From an uncultured Eubacteriales bacterium (GTDB taxonomy: Bacteria; Bacillota; Clostridia; Oscillospirales; Oscillospiraceae), in the NCBI GenBank assembly GCA_900320765.1, contig ONTN01000004.1, forward strand, positions 1-22,435: a DNA stretch of 22,435 nucleotides, given 5' to 3'. The notes beneath the pieces are model-generated. The model was not told where the DNA came from and searched no databases. It was given only the letters and a program-made list of their open reading frames with translations. This document shows positions 7,084 through 12,925 of the stretch, in pieces (the stretch's first letter is position 1; the number at the start of each line of letters is the position of its first letter). Made by a program: the position numbers and the translations under genes.

Positions 7084-8064
7084 ATGGACACCAGGGAAAG
7101 CGTGCTCCGCGCCCTTATTGAGGGCGGCGGGGAGTTTATATCGGGCGAGGCGCTCGCGGATAGGCTGAACGTCAGCCGCGCCGCAGTCTGGAAGGCGATA
7201 CGGGCGCTGAAGGCCGAGGGGCGGAAGATAGAGGCCGTTACGAACAGGGGCTACAGGCTCCTCGGCGGAGGCGACTTTTTTTCGGCTGCCGCCGTGAGTG
7301 AGCTTGCCCGTTCGGACGGGCTTAGTATAAGCTTTGAGCGAGAGGTCACAGGAACGAACGCCGTGCTCAAGGAGAGGGCGGCGGCGGGAGCGCCAGAGGG
7401 AACGGTGCTGATTGCCGCTCACCAGACAGCCGGCAGGGGGCGCTACGGCAGAGCCTTTTATTCGCCCGAGGGCACGGGCGTTTATCTGAGCATACTCCTA
7501 AGGCCGCGCTTCGAGGCGCGGAAGGCTCAGCTCATCACCTGCCTTGCCGCCGTCGCTGGGGCGAAGGCCGTTGAAAAGGTCTCGGGCAGACGGACTGAGA
7601 TAAAATGGGTGAACGATATCCTGCTTGAGGGGAAAAAGATATGCGGCATACTCACCGAGGCTTCTCTCGACCTTGAGAGCGGCGGCCTCGACTGGGCGGT
7701 GATGGGCATTGGTTTCAACGTCGCCGATCCCGAGGGGGGCTGGGGCGAGCTTGAGGGCTTAGCCGGGTCGATCTTCGGGGCCGCAGCACCGGCGGGGAAA
7801 AGAGCCGAGCTTGCAGCAGAGTTCATAAACGAGTTTTGGGAGCTATATAAGAGCTTCGATGAAAAAGCCTTTTTGGAGGAGTACAGAGCCCGGCAGGCCG
7901 CCGTCGGAAGACGGGTGGAGGTCATAGCCCAGGGGCGAGAGCCGAGAACGGCGGTCGCAAAAGGCGTCGACGAGGATTTCCGCCTCGTCGTAGAATACCC
8001 CGACGGGAAGAGAGAAGCTCTCTTTAGTGGAGAGGTGCGAATACTGATAAAGGAGAGTTTATGA
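7084..8064 (+). CDS. birA: Bifunctional biotin-protein ligase / biotin repressor BirA
   Basis: A 326-residue class II BirA, which attaches biotin to carboxylase carrier domains and, with biotinoyl-AMP, represses biotin genes. Residues 5-58 form a winged helix: 'SGEALADRLNVSRAAVWKAI' then the wing 'VTNRGYRL'. The catalytic domain follows with 'TGTN' at 89-92, the biotinoyl-AMP loop 'GRGRYGR' at 117-123, 'KWVNDILLEGKKICGIL' at 174-190 carrying the catalytic Lys, and a C-terminal SH3-like domain ('LFSGEVRI'). The operator upstream fits its regulatory role. The stop overlaps the bioY start (ATGA). Confidence 0.95.
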   Translation: MDTRESVLRALIEGGGEFISGEALADRLNVSRAAVWKAIRALKAEGRKIEAVTNRGYRLLGGGDFFSAAAVSELARSDGLSISFEREVTGTNAVLKERAAAGAPEGTVLIAAHQTAGRGRYGRAFYSPEGTGVYLSILLRPRFEARKAQLITCLAAVAGAKAVEKVSGRRTEIKWVNDILLEGKKICGILTEASLDLESGGLDWAVMGIGFNVADPEGGWGELEGLAGSIFGAAAPAGKRAELAAEFINEFWELYKSFDEKAFLEEYRARQAAVGRRVEVIAQGREPRTAVAKGVDEDFRLVVEYPDGKREALFSGEVRILIKESL

Positions 8065-8600
8065 TGAAACTGCGTGACATAGTTGCCGCAGCCCTATTCG
8101 CGGCGCTTATCTGCGTGATGGCTCCGTTCGGCTTTAATGTGGGGCCGATACCGATAACCTTGGCGACCTTCGCCGTTTATATCGCGGCGGCCGTCCTCGG
8201 CTGGAAATGGGGAACGGCGGCAGTCCTCGTCTACCTGCTTTTAGGCGCGGCGGGGCTTCCCGTATTCTCAAATTTCGGAGCGGGCTTTGCCAAAATAGCC
8301 GGGCCGACGGGGGGCTACCTCGTGGGCTATCTGCCCTGCGCCCTTATCGCCGGCCTCTTTGCCGACAGATTCCAGAAGCTCTGGGGCTACGCCGCCGGAA
8401 TACTCCTCGGCACCGTCGCCCTCTATGCGCTCGGCACGGCGTGGTTCTGCGTAGTCTCCGGTACGCCGTTTTTAAAGGCGCTCGGCGTCTGCGTTATCCC
8501 CTTTCTCCCGGGCGACGCGATTAAAATCGCCCTCGCCGCGCTTGTCGCGGTAAAGCTGAGACCCGCACTCAAGAGCATAAGAGAGAAGAAAACAGCATAA
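8061..8600 (+). CDS. bioY: Biotin transporter BioY
   Basis: A 179-residue very hydrophobic protein, the substrate-specific S component of biotin ECF transporters. The family signature is present: 'NVGPIPITLATFAVYIAA' near residues 26-43 and 'GPTGGYLVGY' near 87-96, with about six membrane segments. No ECF ATPase or EcfT gene is adjacent, so it would use the shared EcfAAT module encoded elsewhere. ATG at 8061 or 8064 is possible; AGGAGAG at 8051-8057 fits the second slightly better. Co-transcribed with birA and therefore under the BirA operator. No biotin synthesis genes are nearby, suggesting reliance on uptake. Confidence 0.95.
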   Translation: MMKLRDIVAAALFAALICVMAPFGFNVGPIPITLATFAVYIAAAVLGWKWGTAAVLVYLLLGAAGLPVFSNFGAGFAKIAGPTGGYLVGYLPCALIAGLFADRFQKLWGYAAGILLGTVALYALGTAWFCVVSGTPFLKALGVCVIPFLPGDAIKIALAALVAVKLRPALKSIREKKTA

Positions 8601-8606
8601 AAAAGA

Positions 8607-8635
8607 GCCTCCGCGCTTTAAACACGGGGGCTTTT
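8607..8635. terminator. Terminator after bioY, overlapping the end of a convergent gene
   Basis: GCCTCCG (8607-8613) pairs with CGGGGGC (8625-8631) with one G-U pair and an 11-base loop, followed by TTTT on the + strand. On the - strand one mismatch appears in the stem, but a TCTTTTTT tract follows, so partial bidirectional use is possible. The stop codon of the convergent gene (8618-8620) is in the loop. Confidence 0.6.
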
Positions 8636-9076
8636 GCCCTGTTTTGAATTATACCACTCCATAAACTCGTTCCCGAGCTTCGTCGCCTGAGCCTCGAACC
8701 AGACGGATTCGTAGGGCGTTTTGGGCGATTTTTTGAGGACGTTTTCACGGAACCTTCTTATGCGGTATCTCGTTGACGAGGGGAAGCCGACTAAAAGCGG
8801 CATCAGCGGGCCGAAATAGCAGTTTTGTATGCTGTGCCCGAACTCGTGGTTTTTAAGATGGGGAGAGTCCGAGGTCCTGTCCTTCAGAAACACGGGGCCG
8901 AGGGACGCTCCGCCCCAATGGCGCCCGACCTCGAAATACCAGGCATAACCCCAGCGCCGGGGCTTATGCCCGGTTATGAGCATGGCGAGAGCGGCGAAAA
9001 AGCCGGCGAGAGTGGTTATCGACCCCCATGTAAGAGAAAGGAAAAAGTATAGCGCCTTTGGCAGCTTTGGATTCAT
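8618..9076 (-). CDS. Membrane-anchored HExxH (zincin-like) protein
   Basis: A 152-residue protein. Residues 8-36 are hydrophobic and form one or two membrane segments. 'NHEFGHSIQN' at 76-85 contains His77-Glu78-x-x-His81, the zinc-binding HExxH of zincin metallopeptidases. Glu128 in 'WFEAQATKLG' could be a third ligand of the gluzincin type. I recall a group of uncharacterised small bacterial membrane proteins with a similar HE-GH-xQS motif followed by 'GPLYL..VGIPS', matching 'GPLMPLLVGFPS' here. No substrate or role is known to me. It has its own promoter on the - strand and is convergent with bioY. Confidence 0.7.
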   Translation of the reverse strand: MNPKLPKALYFFLSLTWGSITTLAGFFAALAMLITGHKPRRWGYAWYFEVGRHWGGASLGPVFLKDRTSDSPHLKNHEFGHSIQNCYFGPLMPLLVGFPSSTRYRIRRFRENVLKKSPKTPYESVWFEAQATKLGNEFMEWYNSKQGKSPRV

Positions 9077-9098
9077 TCGGTATCACTTCCCGCGCTTA

Positions 9099-9127
9099 AT
9101 TATACATTAAGGTTGACTAATTTACAA
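9099..9127 (-). promoter_or_regulatory. Promoter for the HExxH gene
   Basis: On the - strand, TTGTAA (9127-9122), a 17-base spacer and TATAAT (9104-9099). GGAAGTGAT follows as ribosome site before the ATG at 9076. Its -35 box lies inside the spacer of the opposite-facing ABC importer promoter. Confidence 0.55.
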
Positions 9128-9141
9128 TATCGTTGTAAGAT
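9113..9141 (+). promoter_or_regulatory. Promoter for the ABC importer operon
   Basis: TTGACT at 9113-9118, a 17-base spacer, then TAAGAT at 9136-9141. The -35 is 5 of 6, the -10 is 4 of 6. Transcription would start near 9148 and give a leader of about 60 bases. Confidence 0.5.
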
Positions 9142-9155
9142 TAACAAAGTGTTAA
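9121..9155. promoter_or_regulatory. Cluster of nested small palindromes (possible operator)
   Basis: Four alternating half-sites: TTTACAA (9121-9127), TTGTAA (9133-9138), TTAACAA (9141-9147) and TGTTAA (9150-9155). They make the inverted repeats TTACAA-N5-TTGTAA and TTAACA-N3-TGTTAA, overlapping both divergent promoters. This suggests a repressor-binding region for an unidentified regulator; AT-rich promoter DNA could also give such matches by chance. Confidence 0.35.
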
Positions 9156-9188
9156 ATGCAACGAACCGCATAGGCGGGTTAGCATTTA
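9153..9188 (+). other. Structured 5' leader of the ABC importer mRNA
   Basis: TAAATGC (9153-9159) pairs with GCATTTA (9182-9188). Inside it AACCGC pairs with GCGGGTT with one bulged G. The resulting two-level stem would sit between the predicted transcription start and the ribosome site (AGAGGAAA near 9195). I do not recognise a known riboswitch class. Confidence 0.35.
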
Positions 9189-9207
9189 TTGAAAAGAGGA
9201 AAAGAAA

Positions 9208-10275
9208 ATGAAAAGAATAGTTGCTATCGTGCTTGCGCTTGCAATGCTCTTTGCCCTCGCGGCCTGCGCCGCCGAGGTGAAGGATGAGCCCAAGACCGAC
9301 GACCCCGCCCCTCAGACCGATCCCGAGCCGACTCCCGAGCCTGAGCCTACGACTGACCCCACGACCGAGCCGTCGACCGAGCCCGAGCCCGCGCCTGAGC
9401 CCGTGAACGTCAGAGTCGCCTCCCTCAAGGGGCCGACTACTATGGGCATAGTAGCCCTCCGCGATAAGGCTGAAAAGGGCGAGACCTTCGACAGTTACAC
9501 CTTTGATATGCAGACCGACGCCTCCGCCGTCGCGGCTCAGGTGGTCGCCGGAGAGGCCGATATAGCTCTCGTTCCCGCGAACCTCGCCGCCGTGCTGTAT
9601 AAGCGCACTGAGTGCGGCGTTGCCGTTATCGATATAAACACCCTCGGCGTTCTCTACTGCGTCACCGGAGACGAGAGCATAACGAGCGTCAAGGACCTCG
9701 CGGGCAAGACCGTAGTCCTCACCGGACAGGGCACCACCCCCGAATACTCCCTGCGCTATCTGCTTGAGAAAAACGGAGTTACCGACTGCGAGCTTGAGTT
9801 CAAGTCCGAGGCCACCGAGGTCGCGGCCGTGCTCGCCGCCGACCCCACCAAGATAGCCGTTCTGCCGCAGCCCTTCGCGACCGTGGCTCAGGTGCAGAAC
9901 ACCGAGCTTCACGAGGCGTTCAGCCTTTCCGACGAGTGGGACGCCGTTTCCGACGGGTCCCGTATGGTGACCGGAGTCACCATAGTCCGCAAGGCGTTTT
10001 TGGAGGAGCATCCCGAGGCCGTCGCCCGCTTCCTTGAGGAGCACGCCGCCTCCGCCGCCGCCGAGAACGCGGACAAGGCCGCCCTCATCGTAAAGTACGG
10101 CATAATCGAGAAGGAGCCCGTAGCGAACAAGGCTCTGCCTAAGTGCGGCATCGTCTGCATCTCCGGCGATGAGATGAAGGCGGCGCTCTCCGGCTACCTC
10201 GGAGTGCTGTACGCGGCCGACCCGACCTCTGTGGGCGGCACCCTTCCCGCGGACGATTTCTACTATGTCGGCTAA
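9208..10275 (+). CDS. ABC importer substrate-binding lipoprotein, NMT1/SsuA-like
   Basis: A 355-residue secreted lipoprotein. Residues 1-20 form a signal peptide ending in the lipobox LAAC, with Cys20 as the lipidated residue. Residues 25-66 are a Pro/Thr/Glu/Asp-rich linker of repeated 'TDP/EPEP' units that would span the wall-facing space. The rest resembles the NMT1/THI5-like, SsuA/TauA group of substrate-binding proteins: 'VRVASLKGPTTMG', 'AGEADIALVPANLAAVLYK', 'DLAGKTVVLTGQGTTPEYSL' and 'VLPQPFATVAQ'. Family members bind alkanesulfonates, taurine, nitrate, thiamin precursors or other small molecules; the ligand here cannot be read from sequence. It overlaps the permease gene by 11 bases. 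Confidence 0.85.
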   Translation: MKRIVAIVLALAMLFALAACAAEVKDEPKTDDPAPQTDPEPTPEPEPTTDPTTEPSTEPEPAPEPVNVRVASLKGPTTMGIVALRDKAEKGETFDSYTFDMQTDASAVAAQVVAGEADIALVPANLAAVLYKRTECGVAVIDINTLGVLYCVTGDESITSVKDLAGKTVVLTGQGTTPEYSLRYLLEKNGVTDCELEFKSEATEVAAVLAADPTKIAVLPQPFATVAQVQNTELHEAFSLSDEWDAVSDGSRMVTGVTIVRKAFLEEHPEAVARFLEEHAASAAAENADKAALIVKYGIIEKEPVANKALPKCGIVCISGDEMKAALSGYLGVLYAADPTSVGGTLPADDFYYVG

Positions 10276-11011
10276 GGCGGGAAAAAAGCTTCTGTCCGCC
10301 CTGTTTTGGCTTATCGTATGGCAGGGGCTATCGCTTTTAGTCAATAACAAAATACTGATAGTAGGGCCGTACGAGACCGCCCTCGCCCTCTTCCGCCTTA
10401 TCCCTACGGGCGAATTTTGGGCAGAGGTCGGCGCGTCGACCCTCAGGATAACCATTGGATTTTTAGCGGGCGGCACGGCGGGCATAGCCCTCGCCGCCCT
10501 CGCTTACAGGTCGAAGACCGCTCGCGAGCTTTTCGCGCCCCTCGTCGGGGCGATGAAGGCCGTGCCTGTGGCGAGCTTCGTCGTCCTCGCTCTTATATGG
10601 TTCGGAAGCTCGCTCATCGGCTTTTTCGTCTCCCTCGTCGTCACCCTTCCGATACTCTACGTGAATACCCTCGAGGGGCTCTTGGCGACGGATAAAAAGC
10701 TCCTCGAGCTTGCGGAGGTCTATTCTATGCGGTTCCCGGCGCGGGTGAAGGGAATATTCTTCCCCCAGCTTTTCCCATATCTGAGGGGAGCTCTCGGCCT
10801 CGGGGTCGGCACGGCGTGGAAGGCCGGAATTGCCGCCGAGGTCATAGGCCAGCCGCTCGGCACCCTCGGAAACGAGCTTTACCGGGCGAAGATATATCTT
10901 GAAACGGATAAGGTCTTGGCCGTGACGGTCGCCGCCGTTTCGCTTAGCTGGGCGATCGGCAAAATAGCCGTATGGGCGTTTTCCCGCCTCGAAAGGGGGC
11001 GCGTGAGATGA
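10265..11011 (+). CDS. ABC importer permease, SsuC/TauC-like
   Basis: A 248-residue permease with about six membrane segments. The cytoplasmic coupling loop of binding-protein-dependent transporters is seen at about residues 150-180 ('EVYSMRFPARVKGIFFPQLF'), and 'AMKAVPVASFVVLALIWFG' at 96-114 is typical of the SsuC/TauC/ThiX group. The gene starts inside the 3' end of the binding protein gene and its TGA overlaps the ATG of the ATPase, so all three are translationally coupled. The protein forms the membrane channel of the importer. Confidence 0.9.
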   Translation: MSAKAGKKLLSALFWLIVWQGLSLLVNNKILIVGPYETALALFRLIPTGEFWAEVGASTLRITIGFLAGGTAGIALAALAYRSKTARELFAPLVGAMKAVPVASFVVLALIWFGSSLIGFFVSLVVTLPILYVNTLEGLLATDKKLLELAEVYSMRFPARVKGIFFPQLFPYLRGALGLGVGTAWKAGIAAEVIGQPLGTLGNELYRAKIYLETDKVLAVTVAAVSLSWAIGKIAVWAFSRLERGRVR

Positions 11012-11571
11012 TAAGCGCGAAAGACTTGAAAAAAAGCTTCGGCGATACCGAGGTCATCTCCGGCCTCAGCTTCGACATTCTTCGCGACGAGCCCGCGACC
11101 GTGACGGGAGCCTCCGGCGGGGGAAAGACCACGCTTTTGAGAATCGTCCTCGGCCTCGAAAAGGCTGACGGCGGAGAGATAACAATTCCCGAGGGTACGC
11201 GCTTCGGCGTTCTCTTTCAGGAAGACAGGCTCTTTGAGGGCTTCGACGCCGTTACGAACGTGAGCCTCGCAACCGGGATAAGGGATACCGGGCTTATTAA
11301 AGCTGAGCTTCTGAGGCTCCTCCCGGAGGAGGCGCTTTCAAAGCCCGTAAAAAAGCTCTCCGGCGGTCAGAGACGCAGGATCGGCATAGTCCGCGCCGCC
11401 CTGCATCGAGCCGACGGAATGATATTGGACGAGCCGTTTTCAGGGCTCGACGCCGAAAACGCTGCCATCGCGGCGGAGTATATAAGGGAGAAGGCAAAGG
11501 GCAGGCTGCTCCTGATGGCTCTCCACGAAAAGGACGTTCCCGCCTGGTGCGAAAAGATAATAAGAGTATAA
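11008..11571 (+). CDS. ABC importer ATP-binding protein (short)
   Basis: A 187-residue ATPase that powers the importer. Walker A 'GASGGGKTT' at 34-42, Q-loop Gln71 ('LFQEDRL'), signature 'LSGGQRRR' at 117-124, Walker B 'GMILDEP' at 137-143, D-loop 'SGLDAEN' and switch His173 are all present, so it should be active. It stops only about 14 residues after the switch His, whereas SsuB/TauB-type proteins run to about 240-260 residues; the C-terminal extension is missing. I chose the ATG at 11008, which overlaps the permease stop and follows AAAGGGGG, over an in-frame upstream ATG at 10972. Confidence 0.9.
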   Translation: MISAKDLKKSFGDTEVISGLSFDILRDEPATVTGASGGGKTTLLRIVLGLEKADGGEITIPEGTRFGVLFQEDRLFEGFDAVTNVSLATGIRDTGLIKAELLRLLPEEALSKPVKKLSGGQRRRIGIVRAALHRADGMILDEPFSGLDAENAAIAAEYIREKAKGRLLLMALHEKDVPAWCEKIIRV

Positions 11572-11603
11572 AAAATGACGCCGAATTTACTCGGCGTCAT
11601 TTT
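11572..11603. terminator. Bidirectional terminator after the ABC importer
   Basis: ATGACGCCGA (11575-11584) pairs perfectly with TCGGCGTCAT (11591-11600) around a 6-base loop, and A/T runs on both sides extend the symmetry (AAA ... TTT). It lies 12 bases beyond the stop of the convergent small membrane protein gene, so it probably ends both transcripts. Confidence 0.88.
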
Positions 11604-11615
11604 CTGTCAATGAGA

Positions 11616-11918
11616 TCAATAGAGGCTGGAGAGCCCGCTGATTATTGTGCTGCGATTGGCGAGCACAATTACCACTACGATGATGTAAATCACCCAGAAT
11701 ACCTGCATAACGATCGAGATGGGGAATGCTATGCGGGTGAAGATGGTGCCGACCTTGGCCTTGCCAACGGGGGCTCCATAGTAAGCGGCGTGAGCCTTAG
11801 CCTTGTTCCTTGCGATGATGGCGATAATGAGCCCGGCTACGGGGCAGCCGCAAATGGCGAGAGCTACTATGCCCCAGGCGAGGACGCTTCCGGCGTCGGG
11901 GACGTTGTTATTCTGCAT
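11616..11918 (-). CDS. Small two-helix membrane protein, unknown
   Basis: A 100-residue protein I cannot assign to a named family. Two hydrophobic segments are visible at about 13-36 and 58-86, separated by a basic loop ('RNKAKAHAAYYGAPVGKAK'). The layout resembles DUF4190-like small membrane proteins, but I see no diagnostic motif. Translation is well supported by AAAGGAGGAT upstream of the ATG. It is the last gene of the long - strand run, 54 bases after the hydrolase gene, with a small hairpin between (11959-11971), so it may be expressed at a different level. Confidence 0.65.
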   Translation of the reverse strand: MQNNNVPDAGSVLAWGIVALAICGCPVAGLIIAIIARNKAKAHAAYYGAPVGKAKVGTIFTRIAFPISIVMQVFWVIYIIVVVIVLANRSTIISGLSSLY

Positions 11919-11958
11919 TTTTATATCCTCCTTTCACGGTTGATTAATATAGGTGAAA

Positions 11959-11971
11959 CGCCCTTCGGGCG
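11959..11971 (-). other. Small hairpin between hydrolase gene and small membrane protein
   Basis: CGCCC (11959-11963) and GGGCG (11967-11971) form a perfect 5-bp stem with a 3-base loop, followed on the - strand by TTTCA. It could be a weak attenuator at the end of the hydrolase gene. The rest of the 54-base gap holds the ribosome site of the next gene. Confidence 0.35.
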
Positions 11972-11972
11972 G

Positions 11973-12917
11973 TCACACACGTTCTTTTTCCGCGAGCCCG
12001 GCAAGAAAACCGGATATCGCGGAGTCGTAGGCCTCGGTATTCGTGAGCCTGAGGCGGGAGTGCCCGCCGTGGTCGAACCACACGAGCTTTTTGGGAGCTT
12101 GGCACTTAGTATAGAGCTCGACCGCCTTCTCAGGTACGGAGTAGGGGTCCTCGCGGCTGTGCAGGAAGAGAATGGGCTTTTTGAGCCTGTCGATCCTCCA
12201 AAGCGGCCCGTCGTGCACGACGTCCGCGCCGGAGAATACCTTAATGTAGAGCATAAGCACGGGGAAAAGCCCCATCGGACGACCCTGCTCCACCATATGG
12301 TTCCAGCAGCTGAGGGAGAAATTCGCGTACATTCCCTCGGCCGTCATCCCGGTGAAGTAATCGGGGCAGTCGGGGCTCGTCAGCGCGAAGAGAGAAGTCG
12401 AAGAGCCTATGCAGACACCGTGGAGATAGACCTCGGAAATATTAAGCTCGTCGTGCAGAAACCTGCCCCATGCTATAACGTCCGAATACTCGCGGTAGCC
12501 GAGAGAGTTTATCTTCCCGTCCGAAAGGCCGTGAGCCCGCCCGTCGATAACGAGAACGTTATAGCCCGAAGCCCTGTACGGCTCGCCGAAAAAGTAGGAG
12601 TAGAGGCAGGATTCCATCCGCCCTGGCACTATTATGACGGCTTTACTGAAGCCGAAGTCGAAGAATTCACCGTATAGCGAGAGCCGTCCGTTCTTTATAT
12701 GCACGTCGCGCTTCTTATCCGCGTGCTCCTCGCCCCAATTAAGGCCGCGTCTGTACATCTCGGCGTATTCCTTATCATCGGGCATGCTCATCGTTCGACC
12801 CCATTTTTCCTTCGAGGTGCGGACGAGAAGAATCCTGTAAACTATGGCGGGAATGCCCAGAAGGGGTACGACGACGATAAGGAAAAGAGCGATGACAACG
12901 TATAATATCCAGCCCAT
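11973..12917 (-). CDS. Membrane-anchored alpha/beta hydrolase with Cys nucleophile
   Basis: A protein of about 314 residues. An N-terminal hydrophobic anchor ('MGWILYVVIALFLIVVVPLL') is followed by an alpha/beta-hydrolase fold: 'VIIVPGRMES' (oxyanion region), 'NVLVIDGRAHGLSDG', and the nucleophile elbow 'LHGVCIGSST', where the usual G-x-S-x-G is G-V-C-I-G. Asp in 'LHSREDPYSVPE' and His in 'FDHGGHSRL' complete the triad. Cys nucleophiles are known in dienelactone hydrolases but are unusual in this anchored lipase/esterase-like group. A GTG at 12929 overlaps the fakA stop; the ATG at 12917 with GTGAGG six bases upstream seems the better start. It probably works on lipid or ester substrates at the membrane, by inference from the operon. 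Confidence 0.8.
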   Translation of the reverse strand: MGWILYVVIALFLIVVVPLLGIPAIVYRILLVRTSKEKWGRTMSMPDDKEYAEMYRRGLNWGEEHADKKRDVHIKNGRLSLYGEFFDFGFSKAVIIVPGRMESCLYSYFFGEPYRASGYNVLVIDGRAHGLSDGKINSLGYREYSDVIAWGRFLHDELNISEVYLHGVCIGSSTSLFALTSPDCPDYFTGMTAEGMYANFSLSCWNHMVEQGRPMGLFPVLMLYIKVFSGADVVHDGPLWRIDRLKKPILFLHSREDPYSVPEKAVELYTKCQAPKKLVWFDHGGHSRLRLTNTEAYDSAISGFLAGLAEKERV

Positions 12918-12925
12918 AGAAGACC

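Noticed and set aside
9111..9119. GGTTGACTA, resembling a BirA half-site, before the ABC importer
   Set aside because: No TTGTNAACC partner is found 14-16 bases upstream, and the match is mostly the -35 box itself. Biotin control of the importer is not supported.
9100..10485. Long open frame of 461 codons on the - strand opposite the importer lipoprotein and permease
   Set aside because: It is antisense to clear genes with signal peptide and permease motifs. Its Gly-rich composition is that expected from the complement of GC-rich codons, and it lacks a ribosome site and family motifs.
11547..12677. Open frame of 376 codons on the + strand covering the small membrane protein and hydrolase
   Set aside because: It begins inside the ATPase gene, crosses a strong terminator and overlaps two genes with good ribosome sites or catalytic motifs on the - strand.
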